From positions 7,038,001-7,102,000 of the forward strand of contig JABWDB010000005.1 in assembly GCA_019614645.1 (NCBI GenBank): 64,000 nucleotides of DNA, read 5' to 3'. Under the pieces are notes generated by a model, which was not told the DNA's origin, did not search any database, and saw nothing but the letters and a program-made list of their open reading frames with translations. This DNA is from Stratiolaelaps scimitus (lineage: Eukaryota; Arthropoda; Arachnida; Mesostigmata; Laelapidae). Both the position numbers and the translations under genes were made by a program. Below are positions 45,550-57,805 of the stretch, piece by piece. Every line of letters begins with the position of its first letter. Within the stretch, counting starts at the first letter, position 1.

Positions 45550-45550
<1 letters not shown>
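44656..45550 (+). mobile_element. RT-family copy 2: SINE-interrupted and deleted
   Basis: Starts in the same MRTSLSVGR block as copy 1, so it is 5'-truncated. It continues LFNDQVMDSLSSLLNILP, is interrupted by a SINE (44794-44925), resumes with EQASLPVGMGGLDLSAAASL, changes frame near 45050, reads KLVPEDTWKHVVSTRDEF, a long helical segment, and a Cys/His motif CCCEEPVDSLGRHGLSC. After HGLSC it jumps to the terminal HTLKDWGSEAFLF and the 3' end shared with copy 1, so the RGKILVWD/ETLG domain kept in copy 1 is deleted here. Defective. Confidence 0.85.
44794..44925 (+). mobile_element. tRNA-derived SINE inserted in RT-family copy 2
   Basis: GGTTCGAGCCC at 44839-44849 is a perfect polymerase III B box, and TGGCTTGGACGG at 44793-44804 matches the A box at 10 of 12 positions, with normal spacing. 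The insert is bracketed by TACCTT (44788-44793 and 44920-44925), a likely target-site duplication. Treating one copy of the duplication plus the insert as extra DNA makes the polymerase frame continue across the site, which fixes the insertion boundaries. Between the boxes GTCTCTG and CAGAGAC can pair around a 12-nt loop. The 3' part is AT-rich without a long poly(A). Confidence 0.75.
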
Positions 45551-45551
<1 letters not shown>

Positions 45552-45603
<52 letters not shown>

Positions 45604-45610
45604 GTATACA
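45552..45610. repeat. (TA)n tract abutting the 3' end of RT-family copy 2
   Basis: About 58 bp of TA/TG alternation starting right after the shared TTTCACGTTCAG. Confidence 0.95.
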
Positions 45611-46037
45611 TACGCATCTCTTCATCCGACTTTGCTGTCGTAGGCATTGTTGCTGCCTTTTAGTCATCTCATCATGCATTTGCTCAGGTAGATAGAGATA
45701 ATACCAGCGGCCACAGAAGTATTAGTACAAATTGTCCGCTACAGACCGTCGACTCCTCTCGGCGTTGATTAGGTCTCCTCTTTCATCTGGCAGGACACAT
45801 GAGAACAGAGGGGCGGCGGCCTGTGACAGCGACAGCAGCGGCCATATCGACACCAACAGAAACCAGCCAGTGCCAGGAGCGGTGATAGAATTAAACTCCG
45901 CGTAGTGGTTGGTAGCACCATCCCGATTGTTGTCATTGTTGTGGTCGCAGCAAGCGTTACTGCTGGCTGTTTGGCCCTTACAGTGAGTGATAGCGTATGC
46001 TGCTGTAGACGAGGCAGTTGTTGCCGTTTAGGCAATG
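45611..46037. other. Region downstream of the 46038-46524 candidate
   Basis: A minus frame (46035-45769) is open, with a possible GTAAGG donor near 45970; no product supported. Confidence 0.35.
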
Positions 46038-46344
46038 TTAGGAGCTGCTACACAAATACATAGGCTGATAATATAGGACTGCAGAGTCAATCAGTAGCCC
46101 ACTCCGCAGACCCAAACCATCTGGCGAGACGAAGGAACTACGAAACAGGGAGTGGAATATTTTTCTATCTGCATAGTCTGCCGCGCATAGGCAGACCGCT
46201 ACGGCACTTACGGGGTGCACTACAGGGTGCTATTACTACGCTGCTGCTTTCCGCGACAGTCGCTGGGGACAATCGACAGTCTGCGCGGATATAGAACACC
46301 ATTCAACAGGAATAGGCATCGCAGAGAGCATAGTCGTGTGCTTG

Positions 46345-46411
<67 letters not shown>

Positions 46412-46524
46412 GATTGTTGTTTTTATTATTATCATTAATATGTGTTCATCGTTGACGCGGGCCATGGCTTACCTGTGCTCGTTTGAGTCGGGTGCCGCCA
46501 GTTGGCGCCACCGTCACCGTCCAC
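46038..46524 (-). CDS. Candidate three-exon 3' end of a minus-strand gene
   Basis: Exon a 46524-46476 (VDGDGGANWRHPTQTST) ends in phase 1 at a consensus CACAG|GTAAGC. Exon b 46280-46212 follows GTTCTATATCCGCGCAG, needs exactly phase 1, reads CRLSPATVAESSSVVIAPCS and ends in phase 1 at CCCC|GTAAGT. Exon c 46120-46038 follows the strong acceptor TTCCTTCGTCTCGCCAG, again in the matching phase, reads GLGLRSGLLIDSAVLYYQ and ends YLCSSS at TAA. Introns would be 195 bp (holding a TA tract) and 91 bp. The acceptor of exon a is weak. Product unknown. Confidence 0.37.
46350..46411. repeat. (TA)n microsatellite
   Basis: About 60 bp with two small interruptions. Confidence 0.95.
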
Positions 46525-46754
46525 CTACGTCACACTGATCCATGACGTGGTTCTTGCCATCGGTGGGAGCCAAGCGAGCAAACGGCGAAGGAAGGACACT
46601 TCGTTTTGGCGGCACACGGCGGAGGCGACCGCTGTCTCCTCGCAACCACGGCTGTAACGGCGGCGCATTTTCCCCAGCAGCGTCTCAGCTGCACACCGCG
46701 AATTTCCGGAGCAGCGAGCAACCGGTGGCGGAGCGGAGCAGCTCTTCTTCTTAC

Positions 46755-46965
46755 CATCGAACAAAAGTTCGCCGTCGACTTCGGCGGGCGGCGGGCGGCC
46801 GCGACCGAAGGAAGGAACTACTAGCGGAGGGTGTTCAGATCGGACGGAACGTAGCGGACGAAACAGACGAACGTCCGACCGATCGCAGCAGAGGCACTCG
46901 GAGACCCCCTCCGCAATTGCTGCCATTGCCGCTGCCACCGGCGTCAAAGCGACCGCCATCGCCAC
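46755..46965 (-). CDS. Candidate first exon with signal-peptide-like start
   Basis: Minus-strand ATG at 46965 (G at -3, G at +4) reads MAMAVALTPVAAAMAAIAEG, an Ala-rich hydrophobic start, then VPSFGRGRPPPAEVDGELLF, and meets GATG|GTAAGA (46754-46749) in phase 1. It lies upstream of the 46524-46038 chain, but that chain's first exon begins in phase 0, so the link is unproved. GC-rich DNA with a plus-strand frame open too (46542-47045). Confidence 0.3.
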
Positions 46966-49900
46966 GGCGGGCGCGATCCGGCGAGGCCAGTGATCGCTCT
47001 TTCGTTACCAAAACACTACACACGGACACACACACGGGCCAATAGCCAGGCAGATAGACAGTGGGCCAGGCAGAGAGGCACGCAACGAACGGCCACTTCA
47101 GCTGCGTTCCGACGGATGACTGCCGAACGGCGGCTGGCTCACAGATGCTGCTGGTGCTCGAGTGATCGGACGTTGGTTGTCGCACTCCTGCTTGCATCGG
47201 GTGTTTGACTGTCTATAGGTGGTCGGTCACCAAGTCAGTCGGATAGTGGCTGAGAGCATCGGTTACTCGCGGTGGTGGAGAAGCCGTAACAGGCGCTATA
47301 TTGTTGTGAACGCACGATCCAAAGAGAGACTTAAGACCAACGTCGGAGAGTGATCCGATAGCACTAGGGGGTGATCATCATTGAGTGTGCTGTGTGTGTG
47401 GCCGGGCCGCTGTGTGTGTGCTCAGACGACACCGTCCTGACTGCAGGAAGACTGTTGGCGACAGAGACGTAGATACGCAGAGTGGCTGGAGACGCACAGA
47501 GAGGGCCGTAAGCACGTTTACTGGCTGGTGTTGGAGGTTGATCTACGGTTGTGTGTTGTCATCTGTGGCATTCTCGCACAGTTTGCTCGCGAGATCTATC
47601 TAGAGAGAGAGAGAGAGTTCAGCATCTAGTTTCTCCTGCGGGAGACAGAGCTCGCCAAGAGGCGGAGCGCGCGAGAGAACTTTGATAGGAGTGGTGTCTT
47701 TTCACCCTTCTGAGAAGATTGCGAAGCGATTCAAGTGATTTCTCTTGCCAGCTGCTAGTGACATCCAAGTGACTTGGAAGGTTCGACGGACAACAGCTTC
47801 TTCAGCAATACTATAGGGAATTGAATCTCAACAGCGGCCGAACAACACTTCGCGGGAAGGAGAAATTGCACTCGAGACGAAAGGACGAAGCGGAAGGACA
47901 GCTGGAAGTTCGGGAAATTCGTCAAATCAGGGTGCGTACCTGATTAGGCCCGTGGCAGTAACGTGATGTAAAAGGTCTTTTACCATATCGAAATGTCTAG
48001 TACAAGCATTAGCCTGGTATATGTGATTGAAGAATGATTACTGCTGATAGGCCGTTCTTTATCCGCCGCCACCTAAATCATCGCAATAGTGAACGTTCCA
48101 TTTTTCAGTTCGGAGAAAACTCGACCGAGTAGCCTCACATGCGGATGAGTCCGGCACGCGAGCGAATTCACATGAATTCGCGTACTATTCGCGCTTGCCA
48201 GCCAAACTATCCGTCGTTGGCGGCCATACAAAATGTCAACACTCAGTGCCCATTAGATATTTTCGCACATCGAATGTATGCCTATGCGCAAATCAGCATC
48301 ACATTTCAACTCACGCACACTGAACCGCACAAAGCCCGCCTATCGCCTGCCCGTTGACAGAGAGAATGATTTTCTATTAATTCGGTAGTAATTAAAAAGT
48401 GAGTCGCAAATTCCCCCCTTCATCCCCATTAATGGATAAATATCTTCTTCTAGCAGATCTCACAGTCGATGGAACACAGCCGACGAAGCAGCTCTGCTAG
48501 CAGAAACTACGACTGCTGGGCTGCCGCGACCGACAACGGGGTTGTTGGCACAGATATATATTCCCCCTTTGTTGGCCGTGAAACAGTTTTACGTCTACGC
48601 ATAGTGGACGTGAAATTGTGTTCATCTAAGATAAGAATATAGTCTTTGATTTTTTTCGCTCCCGAGTGACTTCTGTTGCGGGGCGAGTATCGATCGTTTC
48701 AATCCACCTCACCCGTATTTGACTGCGGTAACCGTAGTAGTTCTGTGCGGCGAGACTCGTCTCGATTCGATCACGTCGACAATATGTCAACTGCTGCTCG
48801 ACAGCTGGACACATTATACGCTGAGGCGAACTAGTGCGATTTGACGACAAGTCCTGCCATAACCACCGAGTGGCTACTGTGCAAGATTATCTAGTACAAA
48901 AAAAAAGATATATGCACTGCCAGCAGGCAAATATTGAAATGGGAAACGCGTCAAATGAATGACATATATTATCTCTATCGATCTAACTATTTAGATATAC
49001 ATAGATATATTTTGAAAAGGATTTATGTTGTTACCAAATGAATACCCTGTCTCTTATTATTCTGCAGGTCGGTATGTGTATGATGTCATTTTTCCGATAT
49101 CCGATATCCACCAATGCATTATGCGCGAGCGGGTCCAGACTTGATGTTGTTATTACTGCGATTCTCCAGTAATGGGCGCCCTCGTGGGCCGTCGTTGATG
49201 GGCGCTTACCAGTGTATGAAGCCGGTGTCTGCTCCGTTGGTTCATCACCCTGATCCCATTCGATTGTATATTAGTAGTCAGTGCCACGGACACATTACCA
49301 AACCTTATCGTGTCGCACCACCGCCTTAATACCTCGTGCCACGTGATACATGTCCATGTATTAGAAATTAGAGAGAGAGAGCTTTTATGTGCGCGTTGTT
49401 CACCGTTTGACAACGCGTTGAATTGTTCTTTTTTGCACTGACAGTTCTGGAGCTGTGCGTATCAGCGCTGAACACTCTTTGGCTCCCAAACGAACAGGGC
49501 CCCTGGTACCATGAGTAAATATGAAATAGGCAACACCACCAAGAACAACCAGACCAAGGATTTCCGCTCTAATATGTAATACCTAGCGGCCGCCGATCAG
49601 AACAAGTAACGTTGAGTACCAGTAATTTATCGTGGAAATGAGTTGCCGCTGTACTGCGTTATCACAATGACGATGAAGTACATCGGCAGGCAGACCGACG
49701 TCACGAACGCGCTCGCAACGAAAAGTTACCTGAATCCATCTCTACCGTATCCACTGCGTCTTCCCCGAGCCTCAGCGATCTCCAGTTCCACCTCGTCGGT
49801 TTGACCTGCAAGATCTCATCATCACCAGCAGCGGTCGCCGCGGCCGCATCCGCAACAATAATTTCCGGGCAATGTAGTTAGCAATGCACAGTTCCACACA

Positions 49901-50048
49901 ACAGTTCCCACCAGCCTTCTCGCTGTTGCTGTCCCACTCCATTGGAACGAGCAAACGCAGCTGAGCGATAGGGCGTTTGCATCGCCGGTGTGGCTGCATC
50001 GAAGGAAGACTACAGATGCCAATGGGGAGGACGGGTGGCAGGATCATC
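46966..50048. other. GC-rich island (46966-47930) then non-coding DNA
   Basis: 46966-47930 looks like promoter/5'-UTR sequence (CpG- and GA-rich, no long frame, a possible donor AGG|GTGCGT near 47931). 47930-50048 has no supported coding region. Confidence 0.35.
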
Positions 50049-50337
50049 ATGGCGCGGGAACCCACAGTGGATCATTGCGAGCGGCCGAACGATCCGCCGC
50101 CCGACTACAAACATCAGCCAAAACCGAACAGGCCCCGCAGCACTCTCACAGCCATCCTCACCACCACAACAACGACAACGTCACCGTTTCGAGCAACACA
50201 CTGCGATCGCTGCTGGCACGGAGCTGGGGCTCGGGTCGAGAAAGCGCACCAGCAATCGGCAGGCAATCGTTGTGTGCAGCAGCTGATCGCAGCAATTCAA
50301 ATTTGCTGCGGTGGTCGGCTGCCATTGCCATTGCAGT
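50049..50337 (+). CDS. Candidate Pro-rich first exon
   Basis: ATG at 50049 (A at -3, G at +4; an in-frame ATG also at 50022) reads MAREPTVDHCERPNDPPPDY, later Thr-rich and Cys-containing text, and meets CAGT|GTAAGA (GT at 50338). DPPPDY would fit a proline-rich cytoplasmic tail or adaptor site. All three plus frames are open here, so the frame is uncertain. Confidence 0.28.
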
Positions 50338-52901
50338 GTAAGAGCGCAACCAACGGCGAGCGAGAGATATTTCCGAACGGCGGAGACACGGGGCTTGAGT
50401 TGATGATGAAATAGCATATTGTGGAAGCGCTTCGGAGAAGTTCACTAGCATTAGTGCATCACGGTGAGTCCGTGTGTTCGCCGGCGGACCAGCGTGATCG
50501 CATATATATATATATATATCTGCATATATTGATCACGTTAGGACTCGCGCCCATCGGATATATATGTATATATACCTTGCAGTGCTCGGCAGGTATTATG
50601 GTTCAGGGACAGCTACGTCCGACGGGATCAGCCCAGGAACCCAAATGCCGATTTCGCCGGTCCGTCCGTTCGTCCGCAACCACCTCAACAACTCTTGGGC
50701 TATCGAGAAGCAACGAGAGAGAGAGAGAGTGGGGAATATCTAGAATTTTTATATCAATTTATAGTACGTAATCCGATCTATACGCGGCCTGTCGTCATCG
50801 GCCAGCAGTAGCCCTGGTCGACTCCAGAGTTCTCTGTGCGGCGATGATCTGACGAATGGCTAGTCGGTTACTTGCTTGTACAATTGTTTGCCGTTTTTTT
50901 TTGGCCAATGACAACAATGACGGAGCGAACAATCGCTGACAAACACGTACCACGCGTCATGATTTCATGGGAATCGGACGGACTTACCAGTGATGCTTGG
51001 GTGGCTGGCTTCATTGCGGGGGGTTACTGTTTGTTTCTATCGTCTGAGAGCTAGGTCTGAGAGCTAAGTGGTAGCTTCGTTGTGTTCTTCCTGCGGCGTT
51101 GTGTTCTTATAGCGAACAGTAATTTTGTCACTTATGAACTTGAATACCACAAAAGTCTCCGAGCGTGGATGTGCGTCGAAAGTTGTCGCTTGAACGCCCA
51201 TAGTGGCGAATAACACTGCAAGCTTACTCGTCTTCCGAAGCATCCCGGCTTTATTGAAAGTTTTGAATAAAACTAGAGAAGACGAACTGAGCCTAGCTAA
51301 GGGTTTTGTTGGTACCTATGCACCTTACGCAGTGTATTATTCTCCTCCCTTGGTTGCAACCAGTTCGTATATCTCATTTACACGGATATGAGAACACAAG
51401 TGAAAGCCTTGCACACTATAACTCCCTATATATATATAACACACTATAATTCGCTCGGAAACTTCCCGCGGGCCTGACTACCATCAGAATTATTGATTAA
51501 TGATGAACGTTCCCCGTCACGACCGGCTTTTGCTCGAGCATCTGCCAAGACCATACAGATGCCTGCCGGCTCAGCTGGTCAAATTTTGAAGCGCAGTGGT
51601 GACCGGAGCCCAGTTCGCTCGAATGATCGGGTCGATTCCGCCAACCGAAGGTGGCCAAGACACTCGGCGGTTGCCGGCAGAAGCTATAAGTGCACAAAAA
51701 CGCTCAAAGCAGCAGCTGCTGCTTATTATTGCCTCCTCCGCATTGCTTCGCTTGTCAGACGGCCTCCGATAACGTAAAGGAAAAACAAACAAAAATAGTA
51801 AATGACAGAAGGAATATGTTCGTTGCAACAAGACAATCAACTAGAGGTGGCTGCTCGACCTCGGGTTGTGGCTACCATAGCAAGAACTGGCTGATACTGT
51901 GTCCGTTCACTTGCTCTTCTATATTCGCTGCTGCTGATTTACTTTCCTGATTGTTGCGTTATGTACGCTGCTCCACGACAGAAGCCGTCCAGACTTCTTC
52001 GGTAACAGTGATATTCGAGTGAAAGATGACTGAAAGTTGATTTTGCTCTTGTGACATTACTGTCATTCACACCTACATATATATATATATACATAAATCT
52101 AGTTTAATATTGTAGCACAATAATTACACATACTGTGCCAATGTAAAAAACTTCAATAAACATGACCACGGTGAGCCTGTATTATGCAAGCTATATGAAG
52201 TGCCAGCCGTTGTGCCAGTTCCATGCGTATCGTGTTCAACAACAAAAAAAAAAACAACAACAAAAACAACGAAGAAGACAGACAGACAAACAAACAAAAT
52301 ATTAAGCAGCGAATATTGTCGGGGTGAACTATACGACACTGTGATATCTCCCTTATACATGTATATGAACAGAGTCGAATCTGCTGGATCACCTTCAGTT
52401 GCACAACAGGTTATAGTGCTCTAGAGTCACGAAGGAGTTAAGAAACCAAATAATGGGTCGTGGTCATATATCAAGGCCTGTGTAGCAACGTAAGCCAAGA
52501 ACTCAAAGAATCATGCACCGCAACGAATTATCCCGCTTGCCTTGTGTATTTCTAAAATGTCCCATTTGCCAAAACCGGAACTGGGCAGGTAAACGAATCT
52601 TGATGACGTACCGAGCGCTACCTATCCAAGCGGCGCGCTATCTTACTTCTAACACACAACCTTTCATATACAATATGTTTACTAGCCCGGGACAGTGTTA
52701 TCGTAAAGCATTACTGAATATTGAATAGGAACAGATAGAATTGGATTAAGATCCAGAAATAGTGACGACAACATAATTCTCTACAGTTGTCCTTCTGTGC
52801 ATCATCATGAGCAGCGAATAGACAGTACGCTCGTTCTGATAGATAATCCTTTCAAAGACAACTACCGCTGTCCGTTCCACTTTTTTTTTTATATATTTCA
52901 G
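50338..52901. other. Non-coding stretch
   Basis: Short frames only. Includes (TA)n at 50502-50519 and near 52076-52092, a CAA-rich run near 52250-52270, and a nine-codon possible minus first exon at 51014-50988 (MKPATQASL, donor GTAAGT) too short to weigh. Confidence 0.4.
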
Positions 52902-53127
52902 CATGCATATCAATTTAAGATCTACCTCCTCTTATCTCGAGTCACAGATCCGCCAGCAGCGTAAAGGGCCGATTTTACGTCTACGCTCGATCGCAGTGAA
53001 GCTGACAACAGCAGTGAAAAAGTCCCCAATAAAAAGAGCAACAACTCTTATTAATCCCCACATTAACTCTGAGAGGGTTCAACAGCAGTATAGCCTTCCC
53101 ACAGAAAGCAACAACAGGGTAGATTGA
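52902..53127 (+). CDS. Candidate terminal exon
   Basis: A strong acceptor (T-run, ATATATTTCAG) is followed by a frame reading MHINLRSTSSYLESQIRQQ, then basic text, to TGA at 53125-53127. The basic, Ser/Thr-rich composition is protein-like but unrecognised. It lies next to RT-family copy 3 and could be mobile-element sequence. Confidence 0.25.
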
Positions 53128-53258
53128 CAGATTGACAACGTCTTAATAGCGCCTTGTCAGAAAACGAAATGAGACGGTTGGAAGGACGTATGCTACGCCG
53201 TATGAGAAGAGAGATAACCGCTCATCCGAGATATTTTCAATTTTCCTTTAGTCTAGTT

Positions 53259-53510
53259 TATAAAAGTGGGCGACAATTGTACCCAAATGTATTGAAATAT
53301 ATTTAAGAACACGCTTGTTTATATATTCGTAATCGAATATCTAGAACAAGGATGACGCACTTCACCCGCTCTTAAGCGTGTGCCCCAAATAGAAATTGCG
53401 TTGCCCCTTGGGATATATCTAAGGAAAATATTTGCATTATAAATTCGATTGCAAGTGGTTCACCTGTAGCGGATGCTAACCTTTCTCCTAATATCTGAAG
53501 AAAGTTTAAT
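53259..53510 (-). mobile_element. RT-family copy 3: 3'-terminal fragment, inverted
   Basis: Read on the minus strand it matches 25855-26098 of copy 1: the CTTTCTTCAGATATTAGGAG block, the GERLASATGE codons, the GCACACGCTTAAG block, TTGTTCTAGATATTC, and finally GGGTACAATTGTCGCCCACT-TTTATA. Small insertions and substitutions disrupt the frame (the copy 1 block IQWGNAISI reads ISQGATQF here). Only the last 250 bp of the element are present, as expected of target-primed 5' truncation. Confidence 0.85.
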
Positions 53511-54569
53511 GTTATTCGATTTTTGTCTTCGCCTCTTGCGACGTTCCACCTTCCAACCGGTTACACATTGGATTTATATATATATATATCTGTATATGAT
53601 ATCGGCAGCACTGCGTCGGCTGCGACGGCGACGATTTATTCCGCCTGTTCCCGCACTGGTTCTCTGTGGTACTGTCCGTTGTTTGCGTATTGCTGTTGTG
53701 CGCGTTACCGCCGTGACACATTGGCACCAGGCAGAACCCGTCTATTAGTACCCGCATATAGTCATTCAGTCAGCCCGCTGCGTTCTGTCTTACACTACTA
53801 CTACAACAACAACAACAACTACGGTTGCTGGTGCCACTGGCGCATTTTCTGACCCTGGTGTCGCCCTGTACTGCTGAGTAGCCGCTGTCTCCGGCGCCGC
53901 GACTGCAGAACGCAACGTAGTCGTCGTCGTTCCCTGCGGCTGGAAACTGGGCCCGCGCGCGTCTCACACGGCCACCCGACGCCTGTTGCGGTGCGCTGTG
54001 CGTCCACCCGTGATCCCAAGCCCGGAACAAACCCACATAGTAGCATTCGTAGCTGCAGCAGGGGTGGCAGCGGCCGCGCTGCCACCGCTCGCCGCCGTTG
54101 GTTGCGCCAGCCGCCGAGAGCGGTACTACTATTTCTGCTGGGCACGGACACAGACGGAAACCCAATCCGCACGCTGCGACGAACGCAGCTAAACGCAGCT
54201 GGCCAACGTAGCGCCATCGCCGCCTGCACCAGGAATCCACGGATCCCTATCCAGGTCTGTTTGCCGGTTTACCTGTATGAGTGACTGTGTGTGCGCACAT
54301 CCGTGTCTGCCTTTGCACCATCTTCCTCTCCTCCTACGGGCGAGAAGGGAGACCGGCAGCATTGGACAGTGCGCTGTGCGTTTCGGGTTGCGTTCGTTGC
54401 CTCGGCGTTTTGCCTCTGTCAGCAACGCGGCGCGGGCAGAACGAATGCAGAATCACCAGGTGGCTCGTTTGCCTGCCGCACTTCTGCCACGGCGGTTGTC
54501 TACGGCGATCAGAGACGGTGTCGCCGAACGGAGCCGCTAGCTCTCACAACGACACACAACTAGGTTAGT

Positions 54570-54603
54570 AGCAGCAGCAGTAGCAGCAGCAGCAGTAGCA
54601 GCG
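54570..54603. repeat. (CAG/TAG)n triplet repeat
   Basis: Eleven or so triplets, mostly CAG with phased TAG. Confidence 0.9.
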
Positions 54604-55210
54604 AGTAGTCAGCCGTAGGCAATAAGCACACACCCGTGGCGGAGGAAACTCGGTTGCAGCCAGCGACCGAGTGAGTCAGTCAGTCAGTCACAGCTTCAAC
54701 AGACGACATCAGCAGTTGTCGACAACGACGATCCGACAGCATCCGAAGGGTGGGATACTGGCATAGAGGGGGATGGATGCCTCGAGCCGCGTGACATCCC
54801 GGGCACACACTGTGGGCGCCTTGACGCTTCCCAAACAAATGCACGCACACATGCTACATGCACATAGCGTCGGAGCGACATGAGTCGACCGAGCCATCCT
54901 GCCGTCCGTGCCAGCAGTGTGCTTACTCATTGGGCACAGTGCTATTCATTCCGCCGGGGCAGAGCTTCGGCCACGCGCCAATGTCGCTGTAAACTACGAT
55001 TTACCATTACTACTATCCCTTGCAACTGCTGCGACTATTAATCGTACGTGGACAGATGCAGCAAACACAACAACAGCTGCAGCAGCGGCAGCAGACTACA
55101 GTGTGCGTCTACGACGGATGCTAAGCCCTTGTTGTCATCTTGGTCGGGTCGTCACGTCAGGGAGCGCGTCACGCAGATCAGCGCAATTCGTTGCACTCCG
55201 TTGTCTACCG

Positions 55211-55236
55211 AGACAGAGAGAGAGAGAGAGAGAGAG
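55211..55236. repeat. (GA)n microsatellite
   Basis: About twelve GA units. Confidence 0.9.
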
Positions 55237-55353
55237 CGAGGAAGGGAGGAGATGAACGCACCGACCAACAGACAGAGAGATATATATAGATATAAAGGCA
55301 AGCAGGCGGACAACGTCGAGAAAATGAAGATGAGCGGGAGCGAGATAGATATT

Positions 55354-55379
55354 GAGAGAGAAAGAGAGAGAGAGAGAGA
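55354..55379. repeat. (GA)n microsatellite
   Basis: About twelve GA units with one AA interruption. Confidence 0.9.
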
Positions 55380-55516
55380 TAGTGACAACATGAGGAAGCG
55401 GAAGAAATAGAAGTACAGGTGACAGAGACAGTAAATAGAACGAGTGGCATGTCACAGACATCCATCTGATATTTTTAACAGACGGCAATACAATTTTCAT
55501 ATATATATATATATAT

Positions 55517-57805
55517 TACCACGAAGTATCCAAGGTAGTGTAGAGTAACGTAAAGGATTGCAAATGGACGGAGAAGTAAATTGTGAAGGTGGGTCGCTTC
55601 CCATTTACGTTGTGTTACCGTATCGGGCACGTCAGACATCAGCCGAAAGTCGTCTGCTGTTCTACATGATGAACAAAATATAATGGTGTAGTATCGCCGT
55701 CTGGTGATGGTGGTGGTGGTGGTTAACTTGAGAAGGTATTCCGCTTTCGCTGAAAAAGGGGAATAGTTTGGCGATGTTTTCATGGTGAACATTCATAGTC
55801 AAAGATGATGCTCGACGCTTCAGTTATAATAATAATGATAAAAACCTGAATTAACATATAGTACGCGTAAATAAACAGTCTGGTTTTATAATAATAATAA
55901 TAATGATACTGATAATTAAATTCGTGTTATGATTGCTGACGATATTTCCCAAGCTCGTTAAAGGCTGGTCAAATTCTATCGAGCAGCTTAAATTGGCAGT
56001 CGGTGACTTTCAAGGGAAACCAGAAGTCGTACCCGGAGCAGTTAGGGGCGGCCTTCTCAGTCAATTAACAACAGTGAAAACAATGCGTAAAACAATAGCG
56101 TTTTCAAACGACGGAGCGGTTACCACCAGTATTGAGCTCACTTTCATTTGTTTCAGGACCAATAGAAAACAGATTGCTGTGCAAATGCAATATCTCTGTT
56201 CGTGGCGACATTAACTGCCTATGTATTATAGCAAGGTGCCTTATCCACTCAACTCATAGAAGGCTCCGCCGCTATCTCCGCCTTTCTTTACCACGTTGTC
56301 TTTGTTACGTGCAAACGAAATAACAGACTGAGCTCAAGTAGTGTCCGCGCTCTATGCTAAAATTATCTATCCCTAAAATAAACAAACACACGCACGCACA
56401 CATCTCGACACAACCTGACTCGGCAAGATTTACAAAACGGACACTGCAAGTACACAACAAGTTTCGCCTCGTATATACATCATCCGAGCTGCTGGTCGCT
56501 ACTAATTACCTGATCACAACACTTACCACGAAAGCGTAACTTCGTCACATTTACGCAGCGTAAACAAAAACATTAAATGTAACCAGTACGCCACACACAA
56601 ATACGGTGACGCCATTCGGCGTACGCTCGAATCTGCCATGTACCTGTAACAATAACGAATAGCCGCCTGGTGTTATAAAAGTCGCAGCTGCCTGCTCCTC
56701 TTCCTCGGCCTCCTTCTCCCGCTAATCAAACGTAAGCTTTACGCTTTAACCCCCCGAGCATACGGTTGTACACGAGAACATTGCAAATCGCTTCCTTCCG
56801 AGTCGCTGCGCGGACGCTTCGTGTTGAATACCGCTAGCGACGAGTTGAATACGCGCCGCTGAGATATATTCGTATGCACATATGTGTATCTTATTTTTTA
56901 ATATGTTCCTTTTTGTTCGTTGTCCCGAATCAGCGTGTCGCGCGCCTGTTTAGCTGTTTGGCCGCTAATCTTGGCATAGATGCGAAAAATGAAATTGCGC
57001 ACACCAGAAGCCGGCGCTTCTGTAACCGATCGGCCGATGTCGTGGTCCGCAGCTAAGCCGGCACCGTCGAAGCAGCGTCAGCGACCCCCCATCCCCCACC
57101 GCACGAAATGAGAGTCGGTTCGTTCGCCGAGGCAGCCAGGAAGACATCTCGGCGTCCTGTTGTCTATACGGATCCGTTAATGAGCCTGTTCACAGAGGCC
57201 CCGCTGATGCAGTGTGGTTGTTGTTGTGGTCTCGTGTCGTTGTCACATCTCGATGTTCTCCGTTACGTTGCGCCGACAAATCTTGTCGCCGAGCAAACGC
57301 GTTGGTGTGCTGGCTTTCTCGCTGCGATTAACATCATTTTCTCGTATATTTTTATTATGGCAAACGCAACGATTACTCGATGTCTACATGTTATGCGAGA
57401 GCGGCTATGAATTTTCGGCTGTGCATTTTTGTGAGGGACCGCTGTTTGGTGGCGAGATCGCCATGTACGGGACGCCAAGCGCTGTCCTCGTCATGAGGAC
57501 AGGCCAGCGGCTGGTTAACGCGAGGGGATTTGCCAGTCGCGGAGTTCTTGGCTTGCCTCGTTGATACCATGTCGCATCTCGACTAGATGAGTCGAGCCGA
57601 AAGATCGATCAAATGATATGAGAATACGAACGGTATCAATATTCATTGATAACGAGAGCGATCTAGGAGATGAATCTGCTGGGAGTGAGTGGGCATTCCC
57701 AGTCGAAGTGTGACCCACATAGTTAATCAGACTCTGAATACCGATTCCCGAAAAGATTGTAAAGAGAACACATGAAACAATGATCGATCGATTATCGCTT
57801 GAATC
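55517..57805. other. AT-rich stretch without supported genes
   Basis: The frame 55933-56214 (+) contains FPKLVKGWSNSIEQLKLAVG and meets a TTTGTTTCAG acceptor-like site at 56153, but no coherent exon could be built. Frames at 57108-57564 have no motif. Confidence 0.35.

Larger units (their letters stand above)
53511..55500. other. GC-rich island with triplet and GA repeats
   Basis: Frames on both strands are open from 53770 to 54570, coding Arg/Cys/Ala-rich text without motifs. Repeated TCAGTCAGTCAG at 54674-54690 contains initiator-like TCAGT, and (GA)n and CAG tracts follow. It looks like a promoter/5'-UTR region; no product assigned. Confidence 0.35.

Noticed and set aside
53770..54240. 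156-codon Cys/Arg-rich minus frame
   Set aside because: GC-rich island with overlapping frames on both strands; cysteines arise from TGC triplets, no domain pattern.
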